A stretch of DNA of 64,000 nucleotides from Bacillus sp. (in: firmicutes) (lineage in GTDB: Bacteria > Bacillota > Bacilli > Bacillales > Salisediminibacteriaceae), in assembly GCA_021208645.1 (NCBI GenBank), contig JAJOJL010000146.1, forward strand, positions 49,812 to 113,811. The letters run 5' to 3'. Below the pieces are notes generated by a model. It did no database searches and was not told the origin of the DNA. It worked only from the letters and a program-made list of their open reading frames with translations. The position numbers and the translations under genes were made by a program. Numbering within the stretch: the stretch's first letter is position 1; every line of letters begins with the position of its first letter. Positions 8,455-18,517 of this stretch are shown piece after piece.

Positions 8455-9937
8455 AGAGAAAGGAACATGCCGTCATTGTTGGCGGAGGATTAGGAGGGCT
8501 CGCTGCAGCCATTACTCTACAAGCAAATGGCTGGCAGACAACTATTCTTGAAAAAAATTTCCATGTAGGAGGGAAACTTCATCAAGTGACGTTGGCAAAT
8601 AATTATGAATTTGACTTTGGGCCTAATACCATTACAATGCCCCATGTATTTCGCTCTGTCATTGAAGGGGCCAACTGTAACCCTGAAGATTATTTTCAGT
8701 TTCAAAAACTAGAATCTCATACGAAAAATGTTTTTCATGATAACAGTTATTTCTACTTTTCATCCAACAAAGAAAGAATGAAAGAAGAATTACTGCGATT
8801 GGACCCCTATGCCGCAGATCACTTTGATGACTACTTGTGGGAGGTCAAATCTCTTTACGAACTGAGTGAAAAACATTTTTTTTCATCGGACATTCTCTTC
8901 CTGGAAGGATTATTTATCGTTGCCATTAGCAAAAGCCATGACAAATGCGAAACCACTGACAACAATGGATGAACTCCATCAGCAGTTCTTTCGAGACAAG
9001 CGAGTACAGAGTGCCTTTAACCGGTATGCTACTTATATTGGCTCCACCCCCTACTTATGTCCCGCAACGTTTGGGTTGATTGGCTATTTAGAACTGGTAG
9101 ATGGGGTATATTACACGAAGGGAGGGAACAGCCAAATCGCCAAAGGCTTTCAACGATTAGCAGAGGAGTTAGGCGTTGTGATTTTGACAGATTCAGAAGT
9201 GGAAAAAATGGAGGTGAAGGATAAGCAAATTACTGGGGTGGTAACGAAAGAAGGGGATCACATTGAAGGCGATGCATTTATATTAAATGGCGACTTACTA
9301 ACCCAATATCCGAGACTAGTAGCCCCTGAACATCGAGCCTCCTTTACCATGAAAGACGTGGAACCTTCCATATCTGCCTTCGTCATTTTAGCTGCTGTTA
9401 ATGAACGGTTTGACTTGAATCATCACCAGTTGTTTTTTCCAGAAAATCCAGAGGAAGAATTTCATGCTATTTTTAAGGAACAAAAATTTGGCAGTGATCC
9501 TACCATTTATATTTGCACCTCCAGTAAAACAGAGAATAGCCGCTCCCCTAACGGAGATAATCTATTTATTTTAGTCAATGCCCCTCCGTTATCGGCTCAT
9601 GGAGATGGAGAAGATCACAAAAAAAGAGATTCAAGAGCGAATTTTTAATCAACTACAAAAAAAGGGGTTAAACATTAACAATAATTTAGTAGAAAGCATA
9701 ACAATTGATCAAAAAATAATTGCCAATCGTTTCAATGCCTTCCGCGGTGCTTTATACGGGATTGCCTCTAATCGAAAAAAAGATACGTTCCTACGCCCCT
9801 ATAACAAGGCTAAAGACATTAAAAATTTGTTTTTTGCCGGTGGAAGCACTCATCCAGGAGGAGGGTCTCCAATGGTTGTGTTAAGCGGGAGGAACGTAGC
9901 CCAACAGATCATTAAAGATTTCGGTTCAACTCCATAG
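8451..9937 (+). CDS. Second CrtN/CrtP-type carotenoid desaturase/oxidase, two frameshifts
   Basis: Three successive frames give one desaturase-family protein of about 495 residues. The N-terminal FAD motif (VIVGGGLGGLAAAI) is in frame one, the middle domain in frame two, and the C-terminal motif (LFFAGGSTHPGGGSPMVVLSGR) in frame three. The first break lies in a T8 run (8876-8883). The second is between about 9588 and 9625; its exact site is unclear. The paralogue at 4090-5652 shares both signature motifs, so one may act as desaturase and the other as terminal oxidase. It ends the rightward operon, before a strong hairpin. Confidence 0.83.
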
Positions 9938-9939
9938 AA

Positions 9940-9966
9940 AAACACCCCCAGGTATTGGGGGTGTTT
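9940..9966. terminator. Bidirectional terminator between crt operon and nrfA
   Basis: Stem AAACACCCCC/GGGGGTGTTT with a 7-base loop and A/T-rich flanks, between convergent genes. Confidence 0.85.
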
Positions 9967-9976
9967 CCAGTTAAAA

Positions 9977-11455
9977 TTAGTTATCTCTTACATTCGGGAA
10001 CCACTCATTGATGGCATGTGTATGCCTTTTATGGCTTTCTGGTTCATTCATTACATTTTCTTTTGTAATTTCAATTTGACGCTCTAATTCTTCAATATCT
10101 TCGCCAATTGCCATTAACGCTCTCGTAGCTAGTAAAATAGCTTCTTGAGATCGATCAATGGATCGTGCGAAGGACGCCATAGCTCCGTCTGGGTTATGGA
10201 AACCATAGGAGTTCTCCGCTGCTGGCATATCCCAGAACCATTGCCCTTCACGAACTAATGCTTGCACTTCTTTAATTTTTGCTTCGTCTACCCCGCGAGT
10301 AATCATACGGTTCACGTAGTAGTGTGCTGTTGCCCCAATGTCTTGGGCACGTAATAGCTGTTCCTTATGACGGTATTGAATGTCATTAACTCGATTTTTT
10401 AAATAATCGATTGATTTGTCACCGTGACAAGTTAAGCAAGATTGCTCCATTGTTTCTAAAGGTGAACCCCAACGGTGAGAAGATACTTTCTTTTTACCGT
10501 CTCTTCTTTCAAAAGGCATATGGCAATCTGCACAAGATACTGTTTGGTGCGGACCATAACTCCATAATTCATACTCAGGATGTTGTGCCTTCAAAATAGG
10601 TGTATTAGAAATCGTAGAAACAAACTCTCCTTGGAAACCGCCATCTCTTGATGCTTGGTACTCGGAATACTCCCATTGGTCTTCAAATGTTAAACCGTAA
10701 CCCCAAGGTAATGTCGTTTGTAAATTATTTAATGGATCGAAATAATATTCCACATGACATTGTGCACAAACAAGGGAACGCATATCATGTTGAGATACGT
10801 TATCAAGGTCATAGCCTAATCTCTCTAATCCATCTGTTAAGTGTGCTGCCGTAATACGTAGTTCCATCGTAACAGGATCATGGCAAGTTGCACATCCTAC
10901 CGATGCGTGACCCCATTCGGCCACATTACCATTTTCATCTTTTAACATACCTTTATATTCACCGGCAAACTCCTCCAACCAAGGAAGGGCTTCATCATGA
11001 TAATTAAGCTTATAAGCGCGCTCAGGACCAAACTCCTCGATCATCGCTGGGAAAACAGTTGTTTTACACGACATACAAGCAGATACTGCATTTGGGTTTC
11101 CTGTAATACGTCGTACGTTCATTTGATCTTCAAACGCGTAAGTATGGCCTCTTGTTAAATTATATTCAACTGCGAAACCAAAGCCGTTCCAAACGATTGG
11201 TAACATCGGTTCGATAGAAGGATCGTTCTTTGGTAAGACCTCATTTTGATTCTCTAAATTATCTAAATAACTTTCCCAATGAAGTGGGAATAAATCTTTA
11301 AACGCTAAGTTATTCCATTCCTTTGGATCAAGACCTGTATCCATTTGCTCTTCTTGCGCTTCCGAGCTATTACAGCCTATTAAAACGAGCATTAGTAGGA
11401 AGGACAACATGGTTACTAAAAGTGACTTTTTTGTTTTGCTACCCATTTTTTTCAT
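9977..11455 (-). CDS. nrfA: Ammonia-forming cytochrome c nitrite reductase NrfA
   Basis: A 492-residue secreted lipoprotein (lipobox LIGC, Cys 28). It carries five haem sites: the catalytic CMSCK at 127-131, with Lys as the proximal ligand, and CATCH (188-192), CAQCH (230-234), CADCH (308-312) and CLTCH (340-344). This is the standard NrfA set. It reduces nitrite to ammonium with six electrons on the outer face of the membrane. It lies directly downstream of nrfH, its quinol-oxidising partner. The ATG at 11455 is close behind AGAAGGGA; an in-frame ATG nine bases later has better spacing. Confidence 0.96.
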   Translation of the reverse strand: MKKMGSKTKKSLLVTMLSFLLMLVLIGCNSSEAQEEQMDTGLDPKEWNNLAFKDLFPLHWESYLDNLENQNEVLPKNDPSIEPMLPIVWNGFGFAVEYNLTRGHTYAFEDQMNVRRITGNPNAVSACMSCKTTVFPAMIEEFGPERAYKLNYHDEALPWLEEFAGEYKGMLKDENGNVAEWGHASVGCATCHDPVTMELRITAAHLTDGLERLGYDLDNVSQHDMRSLVCAQCHVEYYFDPLNNLQTTLPWGYGLTFEDQWEYSEYQASRDGGFQGEFVSTISNTPILKAQHPEYELWSYGPHQTVSCADCHMPFERRDGKKKVSSHRWGSPLETMEQSCLTCHGDKSIDYLKNRVNDIQYRHKEQLLRAQDIGATAHYYVNRMITRGVDEAKIKEVQALVREGQWFWDMPAAENSYGFHNPDGAMASFARSIDRSQEAILLATRALMAIGEDIEELERQIEITKENVMNEPESHKRHTHAINEWFPNVRDN

Positions 11456-11464
11456 TCCCTTCTT

Positions 11465-11988
11465 TTATTTATTCGGATCTGCGAAATAAAATTCTTTTGG
11501 TTCAAACCAATCTGCCGGTCGGAAGTCGCCGCCTCCATGCGGTACTTGCCGGTGACAATCGATACATGTACCAGTTGCCCTTCATGTGCCGACACATTTT
11601 CTACGCTCGGCTCGTGACAGCGAAGACAATTCTCTAAAACTACTTCCGTAGATTCTTCTTTCGCACGTATAACATCTGGAACCTGATTGGACCCTAATGT
11701 ATTCATGTACATGTGACTCATTCCCGCTTTTGCCTTGAATGTTAGTTTCGATACTGTGTTATCATGTGGCAAATGGCAATCGTTACATTTTAATACAGAA
11801 TGGTTTGTATTCGAAAACGTCTCATAGGCACGCTCCATAATGTGGCAAGTTGAACAAAACTCTCCTGTATCCGTCGCTTCTAAAGTAGTTGCCGTTCCAG
11901 CAAAAAGAGCAATTCCTATAAATGCACCTATTACTGTAAATAACAGGAGTTTCCTATCCAACTTCAGCTTTTTCAGCTTTTCCCCCAT
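11465..11988 (-). CDS. nrfH: NrfH tetrahaem quinol dehydrogenase, frameshifted near C-terminus
   Basis: A membrane-anchored NapC/NirT-type cytochrome. One N-terminal helix (about 13-36) is followed by haem sites CSTCH (45-49), CNDCH (68-72) and CLRCH (121-125). In the uninterrupted frame the fourth haem is missing. Adding one G to the run at 11578-11580 gives ATGTCIDCHRQVPHGGGDF and an end DPNK, stopping at 11465, ten bases before nrfA. This restores the fourth CxxCH and the normal length. It passes electrons from menaquinol to NrfA. It is first in the operon, with an FNR-like site upstream. Confidence 0.92.
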
Positions 11989-12026
11989 AATTCTTTCTCC
12001 CCCTCCTTTAAAGAATTAAATCTTCC

Positions 12027-12042
12027 TGTGAGATTCCCCACA
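12027..12042. promoter_or_regulatory. Third, weaker FNR-like box
   Basis: TGTGAGATTCCCCACA fits TGTGA-N6-TCACA with one mismatch, within the nrfH leader. It may be chance given the number of TGTGA words here. Confidence 0.35.
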
Positions 12043-12049
12043 CAACATC

Positions 12050-12065
12050 TGTGATGTATCTCACT
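12050..12065. promoter_or_regulatory. Second FNR/CRP-type box, near the predicted start
   Basis: TGTGATGTATCTCACT fits TGTGA-N6-TCACT fully. It lies around +1 to +16 of the predicted nrfHA transcript, so it could repress or belong to a start further downstream. Confidence 0.55.
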
Positions 12066-12098
12066 ACTTATATCATACTTTTACACATTCCCTCACAT

Positions 12099-12114
12099 TG
12101 TGATAAATCGCACT
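12099..12114. promoter_or_regulatory. FNR/CRP-type box at about -41.5 of nrfHA
   Basis: TGTGATAAATCGCACT fits TGTGA-N6-TCACT with one mismatch. A minus-strand -10 (TATGAT, 12077-12072) predicts a start near 12065. This puts the box centre at -41.5, the class II activator position used by Fnr. Confidence 0.6.
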
Positions 12115-12383
12115 TTTTTTTGTGACGGAATTGTGAATTTTCGATCATACTTTTTAAATAAAAATATCTGAAATCCCTTAGTTTACAAGGGGTTACATTA
12201 CTCCTACTGGTTTTAAAATATGTAAAAAATGTGAAACTAAGCATTTTATATGTTAGACTTCAGCCATATTGGTTTTTCTGGCCAAGAAAAAACTTCTCAT
12301 GTCAACATTATTTTAATTATGGAAAAACCGGGCCATAATGTTTATACTAAATTTATTACATGTCTACCAGGAGGAAAAACAAA
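12115..12383. other. Intergenic, no gene seen
   Basis: Region between the nrfHA promoter and a small basic-protein gene. It includes another TGTGA pair at 12121-12136 in direct orientation. No open frame with a ribosome site is seen. Confidence 0.5.
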
Positions 12384-12560
12384 ATGTCCGATACACCGAA
12401 AAAGAAAATCAGTCTTCAGGATGCTATTAAACAACAATTAGAAAATAAAAAGAACAAAGCAGCTGACGGCAACAAAGGTGGATTTTCAAATCAAACAAAA
12501 CAGATGAAAAGCCAGCAAAGTAAAAAGACAATGAACACAAGAAGAAAAATGGGTGGTTAA
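12384..12560 (+). CDS. Small basic hypothetical protein, 58 aa
   Basis: A hydrophilic, Lys/Gln/Asn-rich protein with a helical N-terminus (ISLQDAIKQQLENKK) and an end TRRKMGG. I do not recognise a named family, though similar short proteins occur in Bacillaceae. ATG at 12384 has AGGAGG 9 bases upstream; an earlier in-frame ATG at 12360 lacks one. A terminator follows directly, so it is monocistronic. The charge suggests nucleic-acid contact, but there is no direct evidence. Confidence 0.75.
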   Translation: MSDTPKKKISLQDAIKQQLENKKNKAADGNKGGFSNQTKQMKSQQSKKTMNTRRKMGG

Positions 12561-12566
12561 GCCCCA

Positions 12567-12610
12567 GGAAGATCTTAAAGCATTTTAGCTTTAATGATCT
12601 TCTTTTTGTT
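12567..12610 (+). terminator. Terminator of small basic-protein gene
   Basis: Hairpin GGAAGATCTTAAAGC/GCTTTAATGATCTTC with one bulged base and a T5 tail. Confidence 0.8.
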
Positions 12611-12767
12611 GTTACTCCCCCTTCAAAAGAATTTTCTTCCATCAATATTAATCCCATATTTGGTAATCCTAAAAAATAATTATTGTAAAAAGACAGTGAT
12701 TTACAGTAGCCATCATCCTATTCACCTGTCTTTTTTTAGTCTCAATATCATTTGGGAAGGTAAGGGG

Positions 12768-13484
12768 ATGTTTATGTTTGATTTTTGGACAGGGACAGAG
12801 GAATTGCCAATATACGGATTCCTCATCCGCTCTGCCATCGTCTATTTGTATGTATTTATACTAGTAAAGCTTCTAGGACAAAGGTCTATGGGAACCATCA
12901 CACCGATTGACTTTATCTTTGGGGTCATTATTGGTGATATTATTGGTGAACCATTATCTAGCGGTGACCTCCCTCTCGCAGGACCAATGGCCGCCGCTGG
13001 TTTCATAGCTGGTATACACCTTTTATTATCATATATTGCATTAAAAACACCTAGATTTAGGCGCATCATTGAGGATGAACCATTGATTCTAATCGAAAAA
13101 GGGAAAATTCTACATAATGAGATGGCAAAGGCAAAAGTAACAGTGGAGTCCCTACTAATGGACTTACGGCTACAAGGGGCATCTGATCTATCAGAAATTG
13201 ATTACGCAGTGTTAGAAGCCAATGGACAAATAAGTGTCATAAAGAAAAGTCAGTATCAATCCTTAACACCGAAAGACATGTTAAAACAGACCCAGCCAAA
13301 AGGCTATCCTACGGTCCTTATTGAAGATGGAAACATCATCCATGCCAACTTAAAGAAAGTGGGAGATATGAACTGGTTAACAGAGCAACTCCAAAAATTT
13401 GGCATTAAAAAATATACAGATGTCTTTTTACTGACGATGGACGAAGGTGGTCAGTTTTATGTTAGCAAACGTTTCTATAAGTAG
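12768..13484 (+). CDS. DUF421 membrane protein (YetF/YrbG type)
   Basis: A 238-residue protein with three N-terminal membrane helices (KLLGQRSMGTITPIDF is the family hallmark) and two cytosolic alpha/beta domains ending in a YVSKRFYK tail. The family includes B. subtilis YetF, YdfR and YrbG; YetF affects spore germination receptors in some bacilli, but most members are uncharacterised. ATG at 12768 follows GGAAGG by 7 bases; a second ATG six bases on is possible. It stands alone between two terminators. Confidence 0.88.
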   Translation: MFMFDFWTGTEELPIYGFLIRSAIVYLYVFILVKLLGQRSMGTITPIDFIFGVIIGDIIGEPLSSGDLPLAGPMAAAGFIAGIHLLLSYIALKTPRFRRIIEDEPLILIEKGKILHNEMAKAKVTVESLLMDLRLQGASDLSEIDYAVLEANGQISVIKKSQYQSLTPKDMLKQTQPKGYPTVLIEDGNIIHANLKKVGDMNWLTEQLQKFGIKKYTDVFLLTMDEGGQFYVSKRFYK

Positions 13485-13665
13485 GGAAAGAAGCAACTAA
13501 TATTACAAAGTACGAGGGCGGGCACTACATGTCCTTCCTCCCCATGTTAAATGAATTGCATATTCTAGTGTATACTACCTCCATAACTAGTGAATTTCTG
13601 ATATACTTTTACAAAAGTCTACATAATCATCGCAGATGACCAACAATGTATTGGAGGTTTCTTCT

Positions 13666-14812
13666 ATGAAAAAAATCATTTTCTTATGTTTTATACTTAT
13701 TAGTCTAATTGCTTGCAGTTCTAGTTTCGAAGATAAAGAGAAATCACTAGCAAATCCCGAGCCGAAAGTAGCTTCCTTTTTGGAGAAACGGGAGGAAGTT
13801 GCAGAAAGAAATATGGATTTTCAATATGTAACCACCATCACAGTCGGTGCCATCGGTGATATTCTTATTCATGATAGGGTTTATGACCGAGCAAAAGTTG
13901 AGGAGGGGAAGTATGATTTTTCTCCTTCCTTTCAAGAAGTTGCTGAATTATTACATGGACCTGACTTTCTTATGGCCAACATGGAATCTATGCCAGGGGG
14001 AGTTGAACTGGGATTGTCAGGGTTTCCAGCCTTCAACAGTCCTCATGAAATCGTAACAGCCCTGCAAGATGTTGGGGTCCATATGCTCATTGGTGCTAAT
14101 AACCATACGATTGACAGGGGGTTACGGGCTGTCACAGTGCTTTAGATTTTTATGATAAGGTCGGTATGGACTATGTTGGCGTTTATCGAGATTGGGAAGA
14201 TCGAGAACAGGATAGGATTGTGGAAATTGGAGATATCTCATGGGAGTCCTTGCATACACATATGGCACAAATGGTATCCCTATCCCTAAGGGACATGAGT
14301 ATGTGGTTCCATTAATTGATGAGCAGCAAATTCGAAATGATGTGGAACATCTTCGTACCAAAGTAGATGTCTTAATCGTTCACATGCATTGGGGGCCGGA
14401 ATATGTGCGGGAGCCGAGCAGAGAACAGCGACAGTTGGCTCAGTTGTTGTCTGAACTAGAAGTAGATATTATTTTCGGACACCATCCCCATGTATTACAG
14501 CCCATTGATATTTTAAAAAACGAAGAAACAAGTCACGAAACGATTGTTTTTTATTCCTTAGGTAACTTTTTTTCAGGACAATACTTTGATTTTACGGACA
14601 TTGGTGGTCTTGCGACGGTGGAAATAACAAAAACGGTCGGAAAGAATGGGGCGTTTATTTCTATAGACAAGCCCAAAATTGACCCTACAGTTGTCATACT
14701 TGAAGATATTTATAAGATTAAACCGTTAATTTCTACGGACGGCTCCCCCATAACAGGGACTACTTATGAGGAAATGATAGAGCATACGATGTTGTATATA
14801 GGTCAAGATTGA
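13666..14812 (+). CDS. CapA family (PGA synthesis-type metallophosphatase) lipoprotein, two frameshifts
   Basis: A lipoprotein signal (LISLIAC) precedes a CapA fold. Motifs seen are GAIGDILIHDRVY, ANMESM, GANNHTIDRG, the VHMHWGPEY block and FGHHPHVLQPID. Family members take part in poly-gamma-glutamate capsule export. The first break is at a G5 run (14117-14121); one more G restores DRGVTGCHSALDFYDKVGM. The second is near 14238, where one missing base joins GDIS to MGVLAYTYGTNG. All metal-binding motifs survive in the corrected frame. ATG at 13666 has TTGGAGG upstream. No other pgs/cap gene is nearby, so a capsule role is unproven. Confidence 0.87.
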
Positions 14813-14819
14813 AGAACAA

Positions 14820-14996
14820 AGGCGCAAGCGCCCTGTCTCATCGACGTAGAAAACTGGACTGAGCCGAGTGAGATAAAGGAGAGTCGAAAGGCGTAAGACT
14901 TTCGCTCAAGAGTCAACGCTTTAGCGTTGACGCTCCGACTTATCGTAGACGAGGTGAGGGAAGTTTCTCAACGTCGATAGGGCGCTGGAGCTAGAC
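14820..14996. repeat. Structured repeat ending in GGAGCTAGAC
   Basis: About 177 bp with complementary ends (GCGCCCT...ATCGACGT left, ACGTCGATAGGGCGC right) and internal palindromes, notably GTCAACGCTTTAGCGTTGAC. A related element with the same terminal AGCTAGAC lies at 44071-44215. It resembles the intergenic palindromic repeats common in Bacillaceae. No coding potential. Confidence 0.7.
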
Positions 14997-15056
14997 GATA
15001 GTCAACATCAGTTATCCACATTTAGATAAAATATAATTTCCTAAACAATTAAAAAG

Positions 15057-15095
15057 TTCCCACCGGTTTCATACAGGTGGGATCTTCTTTTTCTG
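15057..15095 (+). terminator. Terminator-like hairpin
   Basis: TCCCACC/GGTGGGA stem followed by TCTTCTTTTTC, between the repeat and the convergent ABC permease gene. Confidence 0.7.
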
Positions 15096-15131
15096 TCAAA
15101 ACTAGTAGATTCGTATCTCCACGGTCAATAA

Positions 15132-15827
15132 TTATTTATTCAACTCTCTTTTTACTAAAAACACGATCAATCCTGTCATTATTACGAGCCAGGCTCCTGC
15201 GATCACTAGAGGAACCCAATCTAATTGACCTCCCAACACCCCGTGCATATTTTCCACAATCGCAACACTCGGCAGGAACTGCAAGAGGGTCTTCCACTCA
15301 GGCAACTGCTCATAAAAGGATGCAGTTACAAACAGCACCACCATGACGATGGAAGAAACGGCCGCAGAAGATTTGGATGAATCTAAGATCATCCCAATTA
15401 CTAAACCTACTTGAATGAACAGAATCCCTCCAGCCACCATGAAAGGAAGCAACTTAATGATGTCGAAAGAAACTCCCATATTCAATACATAAACAAACAC
15501 CTGTGACAAAACAGAAAACAAGAAGATGACTGAACATTTGGCAATGATTACTTCTCCCAACGTTAATGGAGAAACTAGCAGGGCATCTAACGTCTTTTGC
15601 TCTTTTTCTTCAATGAATCCTGGTGCAATAATCATCAAACCGACCATAACTTGAGCAAATATTATCCAACTTGGCAGAAGCATCATCTCTACACCAGGTT
15701 CATTCATTAAGCCAATGACCATGATGGACATAAACACGGGCAGTACAACAAGCATCCAAAGGGAAGGTTGCTTCAAAAAATCTTGAAACTCATGGGTTAC
15801 TAGTTTTTTTGTGTAGTGAATTCTCAA
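15132..15827 (-). CDS. ABC-2 type transporter permease
   Basis: A 231-residue membrane protein with six hydrophobic helices and the EEKEQKTLDALLVSPLT signature of ABC-2 permeases. Its start overlaps the stop of the ATPase gene by four bases, so the two form one exporter. It sits downstream of a LiaSR-like two-component system, a common arrangement for antibiotic- or membrane-stress exporters. The substrate is unknown. Confidence 0.87.
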   Translation of the reverse strand: MRIHYTKKLVTHEFQDFLKQPSLWMLVVLPVFMSIMVIGLMNEPGVEMMLLPSWIIFAQVMVGLMIIAPGFIEEKEQKTLDALLVSPLTLGEVIIAKCSVIFLFSVLSQVFVYVLNMGVSFDIIKLLPFMVAGGILFIQVGLVIGMILDSSKSSAAVSSIVMVVLFVTASFYEQLPEWKTLLQFLPSVAIVENMHGVLGGQLDWVPLVIAGAWLVIMTGLIVFLVKRELNK

Positions 15828-16673
15828 CTTAACTCACTCCCTGTTAATTTACTAAAAACATCCGCTAACGTTGCTTCCTGTGAATGAACACTGACCAACC
15901 GTCCACTAGCAATCATTTCATGGATAAATGCTCCGGTCTCTTCGCTATAAAGAGGAAGTATTTCCTTTTTAATTGATTCACCTTCCTTATACTCCACGAT
16001 GACATTATCTTCACCAAATTGATCTTTTAAGTTTTGCGGTGTATCTAAGGCAACTAACTTTCCTTTGTGCATAATTCCCACCCTGTCACTTAGCTGATCC
16101 GCTTCATGCATATCATGGGTCGTTAAGACAATGGTTGTTCCTTCTTCTTTCAAAACACGGATGTATCGGCGAATTAAATCTGCTGTGTTCGGATCAAGTC
16201 CGCTCGTTGGCTCATCAAGAAATAGTATTTTGGGTTTATGTAAGAGTGCTCTTCCGATCAGCACCCGTTGTTTCCAACCCTTTGATAAGGATGCCACCTT
16301 CATTCCCGCTCGATCTGTAAGCTGAAGTTTCTCCAACACCGCCTCCACATCCTCATTGGACACATTATATAGTTGAGCAAAGAATTGTAAGTTCGCCTTA
16401 ATGGTCCATTTTCCATAGAGGTTAGGTAGTTCAAATACGACGCCAATTCGCTCTTGAACTTTTTTTTGTATCCTTTTGTACATTTAACTGATCAATCCAA
16501 ATTTCTCCTGCCGTTGGCTTTAATAAGCCGATCATCATTCGGCTGGTCGTGGTTTTTCCCGCCCCATTGGGTCCAAGGAACCCAAAGATCTCACCACGGT
16601 TAACGGTAAAGCTAACTTCATCAACAGCCTTCGTCTCCTTAAAAACCTTGGAAATATTTCTTACTTCGATCAT
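15824..16673 (-). CDS. ABC transporter ATP-binding protein, frameshifted
   Basis: Two frames join at a T8/A8 run (16460-16467) into one ATPase of about 283 residues. Walker A ([10 protein letters not shown]) is in the first part. The signature variant [17 protein letters not shown], Walker B ([12 protein letters not shown]) and the H-loop ([10 protein letters not shown]) are in the second. The start is the ATG at 16673 behind GGGGGAGAGAAC. It pairs with the overlapping permease gene. The gap to the kinase gene holds a terminator, so this pair probably has its own promoter. Confidence 0.87.
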
Positions 16674-16786
16674 GTTCTCTCCCCCTCTGCCAGCCTTTTT
16701 ATTTGACTGGCTTTCGTTATCTTTATCTTTATCATAATCTAATACACATAAAAGCAATACAGCCATAATAATGAATTAGACTACGC

Positions 16787-16816
16787 AAAAAGGCTGAACT
16801 TATGATTCAGCCTTTT
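16787..16816 (-). terminator. Terminator at the end of the histidine kinase gene
   Basis: Minus strand AAAAGGCTGAA, 7-base loop, TTCAGCCTTTTT. It overlaps the kinase stop codon and separates it from the ABC pair. Confidence 0.75.
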
Positions 16817-17861
16817 GGGGGAACTTCATGAGAATGGTCGTACCACGCCCTGGTTTGCTAATAATATTTAAGATACCATCGGAATCTTCCACCCGTTGAC
16901 GGATATTTTCCAAGCCGTTCCCCTTTCCATGTTTCTCTTTTACAAACCCTATCCCATCATCTTGAATCGTCACGATCAACTGCTCATGTTGTACATGAAT
17001 AGAATAGACAACATGTTCGGCTGCCGCATGCTTTTCAATATTGGCTAACGCTTCCTGTGTGACTCGGTAGATCGCCATTTCCACATCTGGCGGTACATAC
17101 TCTGGTACTTCCAACGTTATTTTCACTTGAATATTCGTCCGCTGGGAAAACAATTCAAACGTTGTTTTGACAGCATCTTTCAGGCCTTGTTCTACTAGTA
17201 ACGAAGGCTTCAACTCTTCAATCATTGTACGAAGTTCATCTAACGTAGATTTTGCCGTTGCTTCCATATGATTCATAATTGCTGATGCCCGATCAGATGG
17301 CTCTTTCCATTCGTTACGGAGGGAATGTAAGGAAAAAACAAGTCCATGTAAGCCTTGGGATACCGTATCGTGCAACTCCCTCCCCATTCGATTCCGTTCT
17401 TCAATAATTGCCAACTGTCTTGAGGCTTCCTGTAACTGTTTATTTTTCTCCGACAATTCCTCAAGGAATTTCATTTTCTCGTTTAACGTATCTACCTGAA
17501 ACCGGTAAATACCATAAACGGCCCCCATCAAAAGTCCAATCCCACTTCCAATAACCACTTCCCGTTGAACGTTCGTGATACCGAAAGTGGCAAGGACAAG
17601 AATAACAATCGCCACATTAACGAAAGCCGCTGCAAGAAAACTGACCGCAAGATTTCCCTTCTCATTAGTATAGCCTTTAGCTACTAATCTATTATTAGTG
17701 AAATTGGCCACAACTGTCCCCAATACACATAAAAGAGAAATGAAGAATGGCATCCCCAACAACATGTACTTATATACATAAAAATCACCAATGTAAGCGG
17801 CAATGATAAAAACAATCCCAAAAATAAATCCGATGATACTAACTTTTTTCACATTTTCCAT
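16800..17861 (-). CDS. Sensor histidine kinase, NarL-partner (LiaS/YvfT) type
   Basis: A 353-residue kinase. Four N-terminal membrane helices (to about 120) form an integral-membrane sensor without a large extracellular loop. A coiled linker and a HisKA_3 dimerisation domain follow (ERNRMGRELHDTVSQGL, phospho-acceptor His about 164). A HATPase domain completes it (VTQEALANIEKHA, DDGIGF, GNGLENIRQR). It is eight bases behind the response regulator. The likely stimulus is membrane stress or a ligand of the downstream ABC exporter (inference from context). Confidence 0.93.
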   Translation of the reverse strand: MENVKKVSIIGFIFGIVFIIAAYIGDFYVYKYMLLGMPFFISLLCVLGTVVANFTNNRLVAKGYTNEKGNLAVSFLAAAFVNVAIVILVLATFGITNVQREVVIGSGIGLLMGAVYGIYRFQVDTLNEKMKFLEELSEKNKQLQEASRQLAIIEERNRMGRELHDTVSQGLHGLVFSLHSLRNEWKEPSDRASAIMNHMEATAKSTLDELRTMIEELKPSLLVEQGLKDAVKTTFELFSQRTNIQVKITLEVPEYVPPDVEMAIYRVTQEALANIEKHAAAEHVVYSIHVQHEQLIVTIQDDGIGFVKEKHGKGNGLENIRQRVEDSDGILNIISKPGRGTTILMKFPQKAES

Positions 17862-17869
17862 AGCGGCAC

Positions 17870-18517
17870 CTACACAAGCCCATGCTTCGTTGCCAAGAGG
17901 GCGGCTTGCGTTCTAGTCTTCACTTGTAGTTTATGTAGGATATTTGCCACATGGGTTTTGACTGTCTTCTCACTGACAAACAACTTTTCTCCTATTTCTT
18001 TATTACCAAGACCTACAGCCAACAGTTTTAACACATCTAGTTCCCGTTGTGTAAGCTCCTCTTGAAACGGTAGTTCCTTCGTTTTTTTCCTAGGTTGTCC
18101 AGCCAGAACAGAGAGAGGAATTCCTTTTCCTAAATAGATACCCCCTTCAGCAACTGCTCGTATTGCTGCGGCTAGTTCATCTGGTGGAGCATCCTTCAGG
18201 CAGTATCCCCTCGCCCCTGCTGCAATTGCTTTTCTAATATTCTCTTCATTATTAAAGCTTGTCAATACAAGAATTTTCAATTGAGGGTGAAGGGTTAAGA
18301 TTTTCTCCGTTGCCTGTATCCCACCCATTCCTTTCATATTTAAATCCATTAATATAACATCTGGCTCTTCTGAATTTATGAGAAATTCCAGTACCTCTTC
18401 ACCACTGGAGCATTCACCAACCCACCGGAAATCTTGTAAACCACTCAGAAATAACTGCACTCCTTGCCGAAAAAATGGATGATCATCTACCATTAACACT
18501 CTTAGCTCTTCCTGCAT
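17870..18517 (-). CDS. NarL/LuxR family response regulator
   Basis: A receiver domain (DD at 11-12, phospho-acceptor Asp about 58 in VILMDLNM, Lys in LKDAPPDE) and a C-terminal LuxR-type HTH (LTQRELDVLKLLAVGLGNKEIGEKLFVSEKTVKTHV). It is the first gene of the operon and is followed by its cognate kinase. It probably controls the ABC pair further downstream. Confidence 0.94.
   Translation of the reverse strand: MQEELRVLMVDDHPFFRQGVQLFLSGLQDFRWVGECSSGEEVLEFLINSEEPDVILMDLNMKGMGGIQATEKILTLHPQLKILVLTSFNNEENIRKAIAAGARGYCLKDAPPDELAAAIRAVAEGGIYLGKGIPLSVLAGQPRKKTKELPFQEELTQRELDVLKLLAVGLGNKEIGEKLFVSEKTVKTHVANILHKLQVKTRTQAALLATKHGLV

Noticed and set aside
8451..9937. Programmed frameshifting in the second desaturase
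   Set aside because: Similar breaks affect many unrelated genes in the window, mostly in homopolymers, so sequencing error explains them better.
15012..15020. TTATCCACA, a perfect DnaA box
   Set aside because: It is single, lies in a terminator region beside a repeat, and is 4.5 kb from sda; one such word is expected by chance at low frequency.
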